Shown here one piece after another: positions 52,129 through 62,511 of a stretch of 64,000 nucleotides of DNA (positions are counted from its first letter, which is position 1; each line of letters opens with the position of its first letter). Source of the stretch: Novosphingobium beihaiense (GTDB taxonomy: Bacteria; Pseudomonadota; Alphaproteobacteria; Sphingomonadales; Sphingomonadaceae); the NCBI RefSeq assembly GCF_022832375.1, contig NZ_JALHLG010000013.1, positions 103,124-167,123 on the forward strand, given 5' to 3'. A model generated the notes under the pieces. It was not told the DNA's origin and ran no database searches. It saw only the letters and a list, made by a program, of their open reading frames with translations. Both the position numbers and the translations under genes were made by a program.

Positions 52129-53295
52129 ATGGCCGACGCCGCATCTTCGCTTGCGCCCAAACCGGAAGGGGCGACAGGCGTCCTTGTCCTGAGCGACGGG
52201 AGCGTCCTGTGGGGGCGTGGTTTCGGCGCCGTGGGAGACGCGGTGGGCGAAGTCTGCTTCAACACGTCGATGACCGGGTATCAGGAAGTGATGACCGATC
52301 CGTCCTACGCCGGGCAGATCGTGACTTTCACGTTCCCGCATATCGGCAATGTCGGGGTGAATGACGAAGATCTCGAATCGCAGGTCGATGGCGCCGTGGG
52401 CTGCGTGGTGCGCGAGGATGTGACGCTGGCGTCCAACTTCCGCTCGCACGGCGAATTCGGAGACTGGCTGGCCGCCAAGGGCAAGGTCGGCCTTTCGGGC
52501 ATCGACACCCGCGCGCTCACCCGCCGCATCCGCCTTTCGGGCGCGCCCAATGCGGTGATCGCGCACGATCCCGAAGGGGCGTTCGACATTCCCGCGCTGC
52601 TCAGGAAGGCGCAGGAATGGCCGGGGCTGGAAGGCATGGACCTCGCCAAAGTGGTGAGCCGCACTGCCAGCGAGGAGTGGGAAGGCTCGATCTGGACGCT
52701 GGGCGAGGGCTATGGGCATCCTTCCGAAGAGGGGCGCCCGCATGTGGTCGCCATGGATTTCGGGGCCAAGGACAACATCTTCCGCAATCTGGTGCAGGCC
52801 GGTGCCCATGTGACTGTGGTGCCCGCCGAAACCTCGCTGGAAACGATCCTCGAACTGAAGCCTGACGGCGTGTTCCTCTCCAATGGCCCGGGCGATCCGG
52901 CGGCGACCGGTGCTTATGCCGTGCCGGTGATCCAGGGGCTGCTGGAGCGCGACGTTCCGGTCTTTGGTATCTGTTTGGGCCACCAGATGCTCGGCCTTGC
53001 CGCCGGGGCGAAGACGGCCAAGATGTTCCAGGGCCATCGCGGCGCCAACCATCCGGTCAAGCGGCTGGAAGACGGCGTGGTGGAGATCACCTCGATGAAC
53101 CACGGCTTCGCGGTGGACAACGCCTCGCTGCCCGACAGTGTGGAGGAAACCCACGTCTCGCTGTTCGACGGGTCCAACTGCGGCATCGCCATCAAGGGCA
53201 AGCGCGCGTTCGGCGTGCAGTACCACCCCGAGGCGAGCCCGGGCCCGCAGGACAGCTTCTATCTGTTCGAGAAGTTCGTCGGGATGCTGGCTTGA
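52129..53295 (+). CDS. carA: Carbamoyl-phosphate synthase small subunit
   Basis: The glutaminase subunit that supplies ammonia to CarB for arginine and pyrimidine synthesis. The 388-residue protein has the small-subunit domain (VLSDGSVLWGRGFGA, EVCFNTSMTGYQEVMTDPSY) and the class I amidotransferase domain with the catalytic Cys282 in VFGICLGHQML and the His in QYHPEASPGP. Its stop overlaps the TTG start of the next small gene. carB follows after two small genes. Confidence 0.97.
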   Translation: MADAASSLAPKPEGATGVLVLSDGSVLWGRGFGAVGDAVGEVCFNTSMTGYQEVMTDPSYAGQIVTFTFPHIGNVGVNDEDLESQVDGAVGCVVREDVTLASNFRSHGEFGDWLAAKGKVGLSGIDTRALTRRIRLSGAPNAVIAHDPEGAFDIPALLRKAQEWPGLEGMDLAKVVSRTASEEWEGSIWTLGEGYGHPSEEGRPHVVAMDFGAKDNIFRNLVQAGAHVTVVPAETSLETILELKPDGVFLSNGPGDPAATGAYAVPVIQGLLERDVPVFGICLGHQMLGLAAGAKTAKMFQGHRGANHPVKRLEDGVVEITSMNHGFAVDNASLPDSVEETHVSLFDGSNCGIAIKGKRAFGVQYHPEASPGPQDSFYLFEKFVGMLA

Positions 53296-53594
53296 AGCAA
53301 GCCGCCGTCCTGCTTCTGGCACCGTGCGCCTTTCTGGCGGCCTGCGACAGCAAGCCGCCGCCAAGGCCCGCGTTGCTGAGCGGGGCGAAAGTGGCGGCCG
53401 TTGCCGCGAAGTGCGGGGTTTCCGCCAGGACGATCACGGTAGAGGCCGACAAGGTGAAGTTTGACCCTGCTCCCGCCATGCCCCAAGCGAAGCAGGCCTG
53501 CGTTCTGGGCGAGCTGCGCGCGCGATTGCCGCACGTCAGCATCGACTACGCAGTGAAAATCAAGGGACAGACCGAGAGAGAGACCAAGCCATGA
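53292..53594 (+). CDS. Small lipoprotein of unknown function
   Basis: A 100-residue protein beginning KQAAVLLLAPCAFLAACDSK, with a lipobox (LAAC) that suggests a lipid-anchored periplasmic protein, then a Pro-rich linker and a small domain with Cys pairs (AKCGVSARTITVEADKVKF, QAKQACVLGELRARL). The only possible start is TTG 53292, overlapping the carA stop (TTGA), so translation depends on coupling. The next gene's ATG overlaps its stop (ATGA). I do not recognise the family. Confidence 0.65.
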   Translation: MKQAAVLLLAPCAFLAACDSKPPPRPALLSGAKVAAVAAKCGVSARTITVEADKVKFDPAPAMPQAKQACVLGELRARLPHVSIDYAVKIKGQTERETKP

Positions 53595-53968
53595 GTGATC
53601 TTACCGACCACATGATCGCCTACTACGTCGCGGGCCCGGCCAACGACCTCAACATTGCCACGCGCTGGTATCCCTATGGCGAGCTGAGCCTCATCATCGA
53701 GGACAAGTTCCAGATCGCCACGCGCAAGTTCGGCATGAAGGTGCGCGCGCAGTCCAAGGCGGCGGGCAAGGAATTCCTCGACATGATGATCGAAAAGGGC
53801 GCCTGGGCGACCACCGAAAACGAATTCGGCGGCAAGATGCACCAGTTCCAGGCGGACAAGTTCCAGGCCGCGGTCAAGGACATGCAGGCCCGCAACGCGA
53901 TCATTCTTCAGGCCGAAGCCGAAGGTCCCGAATTCTGGGACAAGGCATTCGGCGAACTGGTGGCCTAG
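53591..53968 (+). CDS. Unrecognised 125-residue protein between carA and carB
   Basis: A soluble, helical protein beginning MSDLTDHMIAYYVAGPANDL, with an aromatic segment (IATRWYPYGELSLIIEDKFQ) and a Lys/Gln-rich helix (FGGKMHQFQADKFQAAVKDM). No signal or membrane segment. The ATG overlaps the stop of the lipoprotein gene, and carB starts 55 bp later, so it belongs to a carA-x-y-carB operon. I cannot assign a function; codon usage matches the neighbouring core genes, which supports a real, long-resident gene. Confidence 0.75.
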   Translation: MSDLTDHMIAYYVAGPANDLNIATRWYPYGELSLIIEDKFQIATRKFGMKVRAQSKAAGKEFLDMMIEKGAWATTENEFGGKMHQFQADKFQAAVKDMQARNAIILQAEAEGPEFWDKAFGELVA

Positions 53969-54023
53969 GCCGCCAGCCCGCGCGATTACAGACAGACTCC
54001 AGAAGCCAGGATAGCCCTCTCCC

Positions 54024-57000
54024 ATGCCCAAGCGCACAGACATCTCCTCGATCCTCGTCATTGGTGCCGGTCCGATCATCATCGGGCAGGCCTGCGAGTT
54101 CGACTATTCGGGGACCCAGGCGATAAAGGCGCTCAAGGAAGAGGGCTACCGGGTCATTCTGGTGAACTCCAACCCGGCCACGATCATGACCGACCCGGAC
54201 ATGGCCGATGCGACTTATGTCGAGCCGATCGTGCCCGAAGTGGTCGCCCGCATCATCGAGAAGGAGCGCCCGGACGCGGTGCTCCCGACCATGGGCGGGC
54301 AGACCGCGCTCAATTGCGCGCTGGCGCTGTTCGAGGACGGCACGCTGGACAAGTACGGCGTCACCATGATCGGCGCCAATGCCGATGCCATCGACAAGGC
54401 CGAGAACCGCACGCGCTTTCGCGAGGCGATGGACAAGATCGGGCTCGAATCCGCGCGTTCGGGCACCGCGCATACGCTCGACGAGGCCTTCGCGGTGCTG
54501 GAGCGTACCGGGCTGCCCTCGATCATCCGCCCCAGCTTCACCATGGGCGGCACCGGCGGCGGCGTCGCCTACAACAAGGCCGAGTTCGAGAGCATCGTGC
54601 GCTCGGGCCTCGATGCTTCGCCGACTACCGAAGTGCTGATCGAGGAAAGCCTGCTCGGCTGGAAGGAATACGAGATGGAAGTCGTGCGCGACAAGCACGA
54701 CAATGCCATCATCATCTGCTCGATCGAGAATGTCGATCCGATGGGCGTTCATACCGGCGACTCCATCACTGTCGCTCCGGCGCTGACGCTGACCGACAAG
54801 GAATACCAGATCATGCGCTCGGCCAGCCTTGCTGTGCTGCGTGAAATCGGTGTGGAAACAGGCGGTTCGAACGTACAGTTCGCAGTCAATCCGAAGGATG
54901 GCCGCCTGATCGTCATCGAGATGAACCCGCGCGTCTCGCGCTCCTCGGCGCTGGCTTCGAAGGCGACCGGCTTCCCGATCGCGCGCGTCGCGGCGAAGCT
55001 CGCGGTGGGCTATACGCTCGACGAGATCATGAACGAGATCACCGGCGCCACCCCGGCCTCGTTCGAGCCGACCATCGACTACGTCGTCACCAAGATCCCG
55101 CGCTTCGCGTTCGAGAAGTTCAAGGGCGCCGAGCCGCTGCTGACCACCGCGATGAAGTCGGTCGGCGAAGTCATGGCGATCGGGCGCAATATCAAGGAAT
55201 CGATGCAGAAGGCGCTGCGCGGCCTTGAAACCGGGCTCGACGGCTTCAACCGTGTACCCGAGCTGGAAGGCGCCGGGCGCGACACGATCACCGCCGCGCT
55301 CTCCAAGGCGACGCCCGACCGTCTGCTGCACGCCGCGCAGGCGATGCGCGAAGGCTTCACGGTGGACGAGATCCACGCGATCACGCATTACGACAAGTGG
55401 TTCCTGCGCCACATCGAAGAGATCATCGCCGAAGAAGCGAAGATCATGCAGGACGGTCTGCCGATCGACGCGCAGGGAATGCGCCGTCTCAAGGCCATGG
55501 GTTTTTCGGACAAGCGTCTGGCGACGCTGGCCGTGCGCTCCGTCCATGTCGCGGGCGGTCTGGGCGAAACCCAGGCCAAGCGCGCCGGGCTGCTGCACGA
55601 TACGCTGCGCGCCATGGCCGGTGCCACCAGCGAGGACGAAGTGCGCGCGCTGCGCGAGAAGCTGGATGTCCATCCGGTGTTCAAGCGCATCGATTCCTGC
55701 GCGGCCGAGTTCGAGGCGGTCACGCCCTACATGTACTCGACATACGAGGCGCCCACCTTCGGCGAGCCCGAGAACGAGGCGATGCCGTCCGAGCGCAAGA
55801 AGATCGTGATCCTGGGCGGCGGGCCGAACCGCATCGGGCAGGGCATCGAGTTCGACTATTGCTGCGTCCACGCCTGCTTCGCGCTGTCCGAGGCGGGCTA
55901 TGAGACGATCATGGTCAACTGCAACCCGGAAACCGTCTCGACCGACTACGACACCTCCGACCGCCTCTATTTCGAGCCGCTGACCGGAGAGGACGTGCTG
56001 GAAATCCTGCGCGTGGAGCAGTCGAAGGGGGAACTCGTCGGCGTGATCGTGCAGTTCGGCGGGCAGACCCCGCTCAAGCTGGCGCAGGCGCTGGAAGATG
56101 CGGGCATTCCGATCCTGGGCACCTCGCCCGATGCCATCGACCTTGCCGAAGACCGCGAGCGCTTCGCCGCGCTGGTCGAGAAGCTGCAGCTCAAGCAGCC
56201 CGCCAACGGCATTGCCCGCAGCCGCGACGAGGCCGTCGCCGTGGCGAACCGTATCGGCTATCCCGTGCTCACGCGCCCCAGCTACGTTCTGGGCGGGCGC
56301 GCGATGGAGATCGTCGACAGCGAACAGCAGCTCGATGACTACATCGCCACCGCCGTGCAGGTTTCGGGGGATTCCCCGGTGCTGATCGACCAGTACCTGC
56401 GCGATGCGATCGAATGCGACGTCGATGCCCTGTGCGACGGCGAGCAGGTGCAGATCGCGGGCGTCATGCAGCATATCGAGGAGGCGGGCGTCCACTCGGG
56501 CGACAGCGCCTGCACCATCCCGCCTTACAGCCTGCCTGCGGACATCATCACCGAGATGGAAAACCAGGCCAAGGCGCTGGCCATGGGGCTGGGCGTGCGC
56601 GGGCTGATGAACGTGCAGTTCGCAGTGAAGGATGGGGAGGTTTACCTCATCGAGGTGAACCCGCGCGCCTCGCGCACGGTGCCGTTTGTCGCCAAGGCCA
56701 TCGGCCAGCCGGTCGCCAAGATTGCCGCGCGCGTGATGGCGGGCGAGAAGCTCTCCGATTTCCCGCCGTTCAAACGCGATCTCGATTATACCGCGGTGAA
56801 GGAAGCGGTGTTCCCCTTCGCGCGCTTCCCCGGCGTCGATCCGGTGCTGAGCCCGGAAATGAAGTCCACCGGCGAAGTCATGGGAATCGATCGGGATTAT
56901 CCGCGCGCGTTCGGCAAGGCCCAGCTCGGCGCCAGCATGCGCCTGCCGACCGAAGGCACGGTGTTCGTCTCGGTGAAGGACAGCGACAAGCCGCTGATCG

Positions 57001-57350
57001 TGCCGGCCATCCGCACGCTGATCGACAACGGCTTCCGCATCATCGCCACCTCGGGCACGCAGGAGTATCTGGCGGATGCCGGGCTGACTTCGGTCGAACT
57101 GGTGAACAAGGTGGCCGAAGGGCGCCCGCACATCGTCGACAAGATCGCCGATGGCGAAGTGGCGCTGATCTTCAACACGACCGAGGGTTGGCAGAGCCTG
57201 AAGGACTCGCAATCGATCCGGGCTTCGGCGATTACCGGGAAGGTCTCGATCTTCACGACCGCGGCCACCAGCGTGGCGGCGGCGGAGGCTATCGACACGA
57301 TTCGTGGCAGTCAGCTTGAAGTGCGCTCGTTGCAGGATTATTATAGCTGA
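54024..57350 (+). CDS. carB: Carbamoyl-phosphate synthase large subunit
   Basis: The 1108-residue synthetase subunit. Two homologous ATP-grasp halves are evident: the first with [32 protein letters not shown] and [12 protein letters not shown], the second from about residue 590 with [32 protein letters not shown] and [12 protein letters not shown]. The C-terminal ~140 residues form the MGS-like allosteric domain ([26 protein letters not shown]). It carries out both phosphorylation steps of carbamoyl-phosphate synthesis. greA follows after 113 bp. Confidence 0.98.
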   Translation: MPKRTDISSILVIGAGPIIIGQACEFDYSGTQAIKALKEEGYRVILVNSNPATIMTDPDMADATYVEPIVPEVVARIIEKERPDAVLPTMGGQTALNCALALFEDGTLDKYGVTMIGANADAIDKAENRTRFREAMDKIGLESARSGTAHTLDEAFAVLERTGLPSIIRPSFTMGGTGGGVAYNKAEFESIVRSGLDASPTTEVLIEESLLGWKEYEMEVVRDKHDNAIIICSIENVDPMGVHTGDSITVAPALTLTDKEYQIMRSASLAVLREIGVETGGSNVQFAVNPKDGRLIVIEMNPRVSRSSALASKATGFPIARVAAKLAVGYTLDEIMNEITGATPASFEPTIDYVVTKIPRFAFEKFKGAEPLLTTAMKSVGEVMAIGRNIKESMQKALRGLETGLDGFNRVPELEGAGRDTITAALSKATPDRLLHAAQAMREGFTVDEIHAITHYDKWFLRHIEEIIAEEAKIMQDGLPIDAQGMRRLKAMGFSDKRLATLAVRSVHVAGGLGETQAKRAGLLHDTLRAMAGATSEDEVRALREKLDVHPVFKRIDSCAAEFEAVTPYMYSTYEAPTFGEPENEAMPSERKKIVILGGGPNRIGQGIEFDYCCVHACFALSEAGYETIMVNCNPETVSTDYDTSDRLYFEPLTGEDVLEILRVEQSKGELVGVIVQFGGQTPLKLAQALEDAGIPILGTSPDAIDLAEDRERFAALVEKLQLKQPANGIARSRDEAVAVANRIGYPVLTRPSYVLGGRAMEIVDSEQQLDDYIATAVQVSGDSPVLIDQYLRDAIECDVDALCDGEQVQIAGVMQHIEEAGVHSGDSACTIPPYSLPADIITEMENQAKALAMGLGVRGLMNVQFAVKDGEVYLIEVNPRASRTVPFVAKAIGQPVAKIAARVMAGEKLSDFPPFKRDLDYTAVKEAVFPFARFPGVDPVLSPEMKSTGEVMGIDRDYPRAFGKAQLGASMRLPTEGTVFVSVKDSDKPLIVPAIRTLIDNGFRIIATSGTQEYLADAGLTSVELVNKVAEGRPHIVDKIADGEVALIFNTTEGWQSLKDSQSIRASAITGKVSIFTTAATSVAAAEAIDTIRGSQLEVRSLQDYYS

Positions 57351-57463
57351 AATTCGATCTTGCTTCCCCACATCGCTGCAGGTCGGCCCGTCTCTTCGCA
57401 GGGACGGGGCAGGCGAATAGTCGCAGATGAACCGGGGAAGCGGCAGGAAGGAAGAGAGTAGAA

Positions 57464-57940
57464 ATGGCCAGTGTCGAAAAGCTGCCTATGCTCGCGGAAG
57501 GCTACGAAAGGCTGACTGCGGAAATCAAGGCGCTGCGCGAGGAACGGCCCCGCATCGTCGATGCCATCGAGGAAGCGCGTGCCCACGGCGACCTTTCGGA
57601 AAATGCCGAATACCATGCCGCCAAGGAGCGGCAGGGGCAGGTCGAAGCCACGATTGCCGATCTCGAAGACAAGATCAGCCGTGCGCAGATCATCGATCCT
57701 GCCACGCTTTCGGGCGACAAGGTGATCTTCGGGGCGACCGTGACGCTGCTTGATGATGACGACAAGCCGGTGCGCTATCAGATCGTCGGCCCCTATGAGG
57801 CGGATGCCAAGATCGGCCGCATCAGCTACAATTCGCCGCTCGGCAAGGCGCTGATCGGGCGCAGGGTCGAGGATGAGATCGAAGTGACGGTGCCTGCGGG
57901 GGACAAGTTCTACCTGGTGCAGAGCATCGAGTTCATCTGA
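57464..57940 (+). CDS. greA: Transcription elongation factor GreA
   Basis: GreA rescues backtracked RNA polymerase by stimulating transcript cleavage. The 158-residue protein has the N-terminal coiled coil ([40 protein letters not shown], with acidic tip residues) and the C-terminal FKBP-like domain ([40 protein letters not shown]). Start ATG follows GGAAG-type purines. A strong hairpin terminator lies 32 bp past the stop. Position after carB is common in alphaproteobacteria. Confidence 0.97.
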   Translation: MASVEKLPMLAEGYERLTAEIKALREERPRIVDAIEEARAHGDLSENAEYHAAKERQGQVEATIADLEDKISRAQIIDPATLSGDKVIFGATVTLLDDDDKPVRYQIVGPYEADAKIGRISYNSPLGKALIGRRVEDEIEVTVPAGDKFYLVQSIEFI

Positions 57941-57972
57941 TCCGGTTTCCGGCCCCGCAGGGCCGGAACGGC

Positions 57973-58012
57973 AAAAGAAAAGGGCCGGCATCGCTGCCGG
58001 CCCTTTTCTTTT
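57973..58012. terminator. Strong bidirectional terminator after greA
   Basis: An 18-bp perfect stem, 57973-57990 with 57995-58012 (core GGGCCGGCA/TGCCGGCCC with AAAAGAAAA and TTTTCTTTT flanks), has a four-base loop. It serves greA and the convergent DUF4170 gene. Confidence 0.95.
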
Positions 58013-58031
58013 GTAAAATGAGGGCTGCGTT

Positions 58032-58253
58032 TCAGCCTTCGGGCAGTTCGGGTTCGAGCAGCCGGTGCAAGTGCACGATCACATACTTCATTTCCGCATC
58101 GTCGACTGTGCGCTGGGCCGCCGACTTCCACGCGTCCTGCGCGGCGGCGAAGTCGGGATAGATGCCGACGAGATCCATTTCGTCCAGATTGACGAATTCC
58201 AGGCTGCGCGGGTCCTTGACCCGGCCGCCCATAACGAGATGAAGCTTTTGCAT
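58032..58253 (-). CDS. DUF4170-domain protein
   Basis: A 73-residue soluble protein, MQKLHLVMGGRVKDP at the N-terminus with DLVGIYPDFAAAQDAWKSAA and YVIVHLHRLLEPEL, the pattern of DUF4170 proteins confined largely to alphaproteobacteria. Function is unknown. It is a single-gene unit ending at the shared terminator. About 100 bp upstream lies a near-consensus Fur box (58352-58370), which could put it under iron control if the promoter lies there. Confidence 0.75.
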   Translation of the reverse strand: MQKLHLVMGGRVKDPRSLEFVNLDEMDLVGIYPDFAAAQDAWKSAAQRTVDDAEMKYVIVHLHRLLEPELPEG

Positions 58254-58351
58254 GGGAGAGGGCCGCTTTCCTGATTGGGAGAAGAGCGGCCCCTATAGGT
58301 TTAGCCAAGCCAATGAGCAAGAGCGGATCGCAGCCGCGATGTGGCTTGTTA

Positions 58352-58370
58352 GATAATGATAACCATTATC
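58352..58370. promoter_or_regulatory. Fur box (18 of 19 consensus bases)
   Basis: The sequence GATAATGATAACCATTATC matches the classical 19-bp Fur consensus GATAATGATAATCATTATC at every base but one. It lies in the 163-bp gap upstream of the DUF4170 gene (minus strand) and downstream of the four-gene membrane operon. The surrounding bases are AT-rich, unlike the rest of the window, consistent with a promoter. The regulated transcript is presumably the DUF4170 gene, or an unseen small RNA. Confidence 0.75.
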
Positions 58371-58416
58371 AATTGTGAATAGCTTCAACTGTCTATGATG
58401 TCACGTGCAAATGGCG

Positions 58417-58944
58417 TCAGGACACGATCCGTTTTTTCAGATCGCTGGCATTGTGGCCGATTTCGGCGGCTTTGTCCGCCGCGTTTTCGCCCAGCCTGCC
58501 TGCCCGTTTGGCCGTGGCCCGGCCGAAGGCCGCAGCGGCGGCGAGGGCCGTGAGGCCGTACTTTTCAACCTTGCCGGCCGCCTCGTGCCCGGCTTTCCCT
58601 GCCTTGCCGCCCAGTTCGGAAACCTGATCGCGCGCATCGGAGCCGAGAGACTGCGCCTTTTCGCCCGCCTCGCGCCCGAACATCAGCGTCGCGGCACCCG
58701 CCGCTTCGGCCACGCGCAGCACTTTGCCGGCGGCTTTCCGCCCGGCCTTGCGGGGGCGCGGCAGGAGGGCGCTCAGTGCGACACCGGCGGCAAGAGCCCC
58801 GGCGGCGGTGAGCGCGGGATGGCGTTTGACGAAGGATACGACTTTCTCGGACGGGCGCGCCTCTTCGGCGGCGGCCGGCAGGGGAACGACGTTGTTCGCC
58901 ATCGGCGAGGGGGTATCGGGCTTGGTCGGATCAGTCGTGCTCAC
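58417..58944 (-). CDS. Basic repeat-rich protein, fourth gene of YqjD/YqjE-like operon
   Basis: A 175-residue protein of unknown function. It has an acidic disordered N-terminus, one hydrophobic segment (HPALTAAGALAAGVALSALL) near residues 42-61, and a long Ala/Gly/Lys-rich helical region with repeated short motifs (RKAGRKAAGKVLRVAEAAGA, GGKAGKAGHEAAGKVEKYGL). It may be a membrane-tethered nucleoid- or ribosome-interacting protein, as proposed for YqjD-type proteins, which is inference. The start overlaps the end of the preceding gene by 14 bp. Confidence 0.65.
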   Translation of the reverse strand: MSTTDPTKPDTPSPMANNVVPLPAAAEEARPSEKVVSFVKRHPALTAAGALAAGVALSALLPRPRKAGRKAAGKVLRVAEAAGAATLMFGREAGEKAQSLGSDARDQVSELGGKAGKAGHEAAGKVEKYGLTALAAAAAFGRATAKRAGRLGENAADKAAEIGHNASDLKKRIVS

Positions 58945-59254
58945 TGCCCAGCTCCTTCACTTTTTCCAGCACCGGTTCGAGCGCTTGCCCGGCCCAGGTG
59001 ATGATCGTGGTCCTGAATATCCAAAGCAGCAAAGCGGTAATGGTTCCCCCGATTACGCCGGGATGGGCCTCCGCCACGGCAACGGCTTCGTCGAACACTT
59101 CCTTGGCCTGTTCCATGGTTTCATCGGCAATGCGACCGGCAACACCGCGTTCCTCAATATCCGCCTTGAGCGCGCCGTAGTGGGCATCGAAAGCCGCGCG
59201 GGCCGCATCGCGCGCAGCACGGTCGGCCATGACCTGGTCTGCAAGCTTGCTCAT
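58931..59254 (-). CDS. Small membrane-anchored helical protein, third gene of YqjD/YqjE-like operon
   Basis: A 107-residue protein. The N-terminal half is a charged helix (SKLADQVMADRAARDAARAA), and the C-terminal half has a hydrophobic segment (HPGVIGGTITALLLWIFRTT) followed by an acidic tail ending ELGSEHD. ATG 59254 overlaps the stop of the holin-like gene (ATGA), so the two are coupled. It is of the same general build as E. coli YqjK-type small proteins but sequence identity is not claimed. Function unknown. Confidence 0.65.
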   Translation of the reverse strand: MSKLADQVMADRAARDAARAAFDAHYGALKADIEERGVAGRIADETMEQAKEVFDEAVAVAEAHPGVIGGTITALLLWIFRTTIITWAGQALEPVLEKVKELGSEHD

Positions 59255-59649
59255 CCGCGGCTCTTCTCGTCGGAGATGACCGCCATCATCCGCTTCAGCT
59301 TTGCCCGGGCGCCAAGGGCACACAGCCCCGCAATCAGCAGCAGCCCCAGCGTGACGGCCGCCATCGCGCCCCACAGGCCCAGCACCGGGCCGAGCGCGAT
59401 GACGCTGCCTGTTACCAGCGCCACCACGGCGAAGAACACCAGCACCGCGGCCACCACCAGCAGCGCGGCAATGCCCTTGGTCTCCGACCCGGCATAAGCG
59501 GCGCGGGATTTCTGAAACGCAATTTCGGCCTGCGCCAGAACTTTTGCCTCATCGGCAAGCTGGCGCAAATCCCCGGCGAACGAGAGCCCCCCGGCTGCCC
59601 CGGCATCGCCGCTGGCAGGGGGAGGGAGATCTTGACTGGTCGGCTGCAT
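59251..59649 (-). CDS. Phage-holin-family (YqjE/DUF1469-like) membrane protein
   Basis: A 132-residue protein: a disordered N-terminus (QPTSQDLPPPASGDAGAAGG), an amphipathic helix (LADEAKVLAQAEIAFQKSRA), then two transmembrane helices (GIAALLVVAAVLVFFAVVAL and AAVTLGLLLIAGLCALGARA). This matches the PF07332 group named for phage holins but mostly chromosomal, as in E. coli YqjE. There is no lysis cassette nearby, so a holin role is unlikely. It follows the YqjD-like gene and overlaps the next one. Confidence 0.75.
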   Translation of the reverse strand: MQPTSQDLPPPASGDAGAAGGLSFAGDLRQLADEAKVLAQAEIAFQKSRAAYAGSETKGIAALLVVAAVLVFFAVVALVTGSVIALGPVLGLWGAMAAVTLGLLLIAGLCALGARAKLKRMMAVISDEKSRG

Positions 59650-59677
59650 TGTTCCGGTCGTGGTTCCCCGCGCGGCC

Positions 59678-60193
59678 TTACTTGCTCTTCTTGAACATGC
59701 GGCCGAACAGGAAACCTGCGGCCACGGCCATGCCCACGGCAAGGCCAGGGCTCTTGCGGACGAATTCCTTGGCGTCCTCACCCAGCTCGTCGAGCGACTT
59801 TTCGTCCAGCTTGGTGGCGGCATCCTGCATCGATTTGGACGCGGTACGGACATAGTCGCCGTATTTGGGGCCGACCTTGTCGTCGATCAGCGCCACGTTC
59901 TCGTCGATCATCTTGGACAGGCCGACAATCGCCTTACTGGTGCGGGCCTTGCCTTCGTTGGCATATTCGCCCGCCTTGATCTTGGCGTCGCTGGCAAAGG
60001 CGTTGGCCTTTTCGCGCGCTTCTTCCGATTTGGACTTGGCATCGCCGGTCCATTCGCCCGTGGTCTGGCTGAGCTTCTCTTTATATTCGCCTGCCAGCGC
60101 CTGCGCTCCGGCCTTGGCTTCTTCCATGGCCTTGGTGAAGTGGTTTTTGGCTTTGGGGGTGCCGTCTTCAGTAGGGGCTGCGGGATCGGCCAT
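59678..60193 (-). CDS. YqjD/ElaB-like (DUF883-type) C-terminally anchored protein
   Basis: A 171-residue protein with long charged helical segments (KAKNHFTKAMEEAKAGAQAL, DAKSKSEEAREKANAFASDA) and a C-terminal glycine-zipper membrane segment ending in a basic tail (PGLAVGMAVAAGFLFGRMFK). The architecture is that of YqjD/ElaB/DUF883 proteins, inner-membrane ribosome-associated proteins of stationary phase in E. coli. ATG 60193 has AAGGAAA upstream. It heads a four-gene minus-strand operon with the holin-like gene, as yqjD precedes yqjE in enterobacteria. Similarity is architectural. Confidence 0.65.
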   Translation of the reverse strand: MADPAAPTEDGTPKAKNHFTKAMEEAKAGAQALAGEYKEKLSQTTGEWTGDAKSKSEEAREKANAFASDAKIKAGEYANEGKARTSKAIVGLSKMIDENVALIDDKVGPKYGDYVRTASKSMQDAATKLDEKSLDELGEDAKEFVRKSPGLAVGMAVAAGFLFGRMFKKSK

Positions 60194-60257
60194 GGCGGTT
60201 TCCTTTCCTTTTCCTGTTCGCAAGACATGGCGGCCGTGCGAACGCACTATCTTATAG

Positions 60258-61670
<1,413 letters not shown>

Positions 61671-61747
61671 TTACCGGATATCCCGAACAGCCCCTGCCGT
61701 TCCTGCCTGAGCGGGAACGGCGGGGTGCCCTGGGCCTCGCCCGGGGG

Positions 61748-61780
61748 ATGACTATATAGTCAACATTGTCGATTAGTCAT
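61748..61780. promoter_or_regulatory. Palindromic operator cluster upstream of tetR
   Basis: TGACTATATAGTCA (61749-61762) is a perfect 14-bp palindrome. A third half-site, TTAGTCAT, lies at 61773-61780. The cluster is 38-70 bp upstream of the TetR start, the usual place for a self-regulatory operator. It also contains TGTCGATTAGT (61767-61777), found again at 15029-15039. Confidence 0.65.
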
Positions 61781-61817
61781 TTCGCCGTTATGGTCGTGCC
61801 TCTTTGCAATACGGGGC

Positions 61818-62495
61818 ATGATCATGGAGGCGAGGACGAAACGCAGGGTGCGCGACCCTGCGGCGACGCGCGAAACGATTCTGGATGCAGCCAGCAATCT
61901 GCTGGCCAAGGACGGGGTCGAGGGCGTCAGCCTGTCCGCCGTGGCGCACCTTGCTGCCGTCAATCGCGGCACCGCCTACCAGCATTTCGAAACGCGTGAA
62001 AAGCTGATCGAGGCCACGATCCAGTGGGTCTCCGACAAGCTGTTCCGCGCCGTTTTCGGCGATCCCGAAACAGTGGGCGAACGGCAAGTGGAGCAGGTCG
62101 ATGTCGCCGCGCTGACCGACCGGCTGTGCGATTTCGCCATGGAAAACCCGGATATCTGCCGCGTCTGGCTGCAGCAGGTGCTGGCCTCGCCCGATCCCAG
62201 CCAGGATCCGTTCTGGCGCGAATACTGCGGATCGCTGCGCCGTTTCGCCGATACTGGGCTCGCCGAACCGGGCATCGATGTGGAAGTGCTTTCGGTGGTC
62301 AATCTGGCGGGCGTGTTCTTCTGGCCGATCCTCGCCCGCGCCCACGCCGCCGAAGACGCCGAGCGCACCGAACTGTCCCGCCGTTTCAGCCACGAAATCC
62401 TGCGCCTTTCGATGTACGGCACGATGCAGGCCAAGGCCTTCCCCGGCATTGCCGACCGGCTGCGCAAGGAGGCGGCGGAGGCTGCTGCGGGCTGA
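61818..62495 (+). CDS. TetR-family transcriptional regulator
   Basis: A 225-residue regulator. The N-terminal DNA-binding domain (residues 18-65) has ETILDAASNLLAKDGVEGVS and the helix-turn-helix VAHLAAVNRGTAYQHF. The ligand domain is typical in length and ends in a charged tail. The start is ATG 61818 or 61824 (both in frame). A perfect palindrome lies just upstream and is probably its own operator. No target gene is next to it: downstream is an inverted-repeat element and then a minus-strand gene. Ligand unknown. Confidence 0.88.
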   Translation: MIMEARTKRRVRDPAATRETILDAASNLLAKDGVEGVSLSAVAHLAAVNRGTAYQHFETREKLIEATIQWVSDKLFRAVFGDPETVGERQVEQVDVAALTDRLCDFAMENPDICRVWLQQVLASPDPSQDPFWREYCGSLRRFADTGLAEPGIDVEVLSVVNLAGVFFWPILARAHAAEDAERTELSRRFSHEILRLSMYGTMQAKAFPGIADRLRKEAAEAAAG

Positions 62496-62511
62496 TCTGC
62501 AGATCTAAATC

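Noticed and set aside
53901..57371. 1156-codon minus-strand open frame opposite carB
   Set aside because: It mirrors carB codon for codon, is rich in Arg, His, Gly and Ala typical of antisense frames in GC-rich DNA, and lacks any recognisable domain.
58931..59649. Prophage remnant suggested by the holin-family protein
   Set aside because: PF07332-type proteins are mostly chromosomal YqjE-like. No lysin, capsid, integrase or att site is nearby, and the neighbour is YqjD-like.
61691..61725. Rho-independent terminator after eno
   Set aside because: A good 8-bp hairpin is present (61696-61703 with 61714-61721), but no T-run follows; not listed as a terminator.
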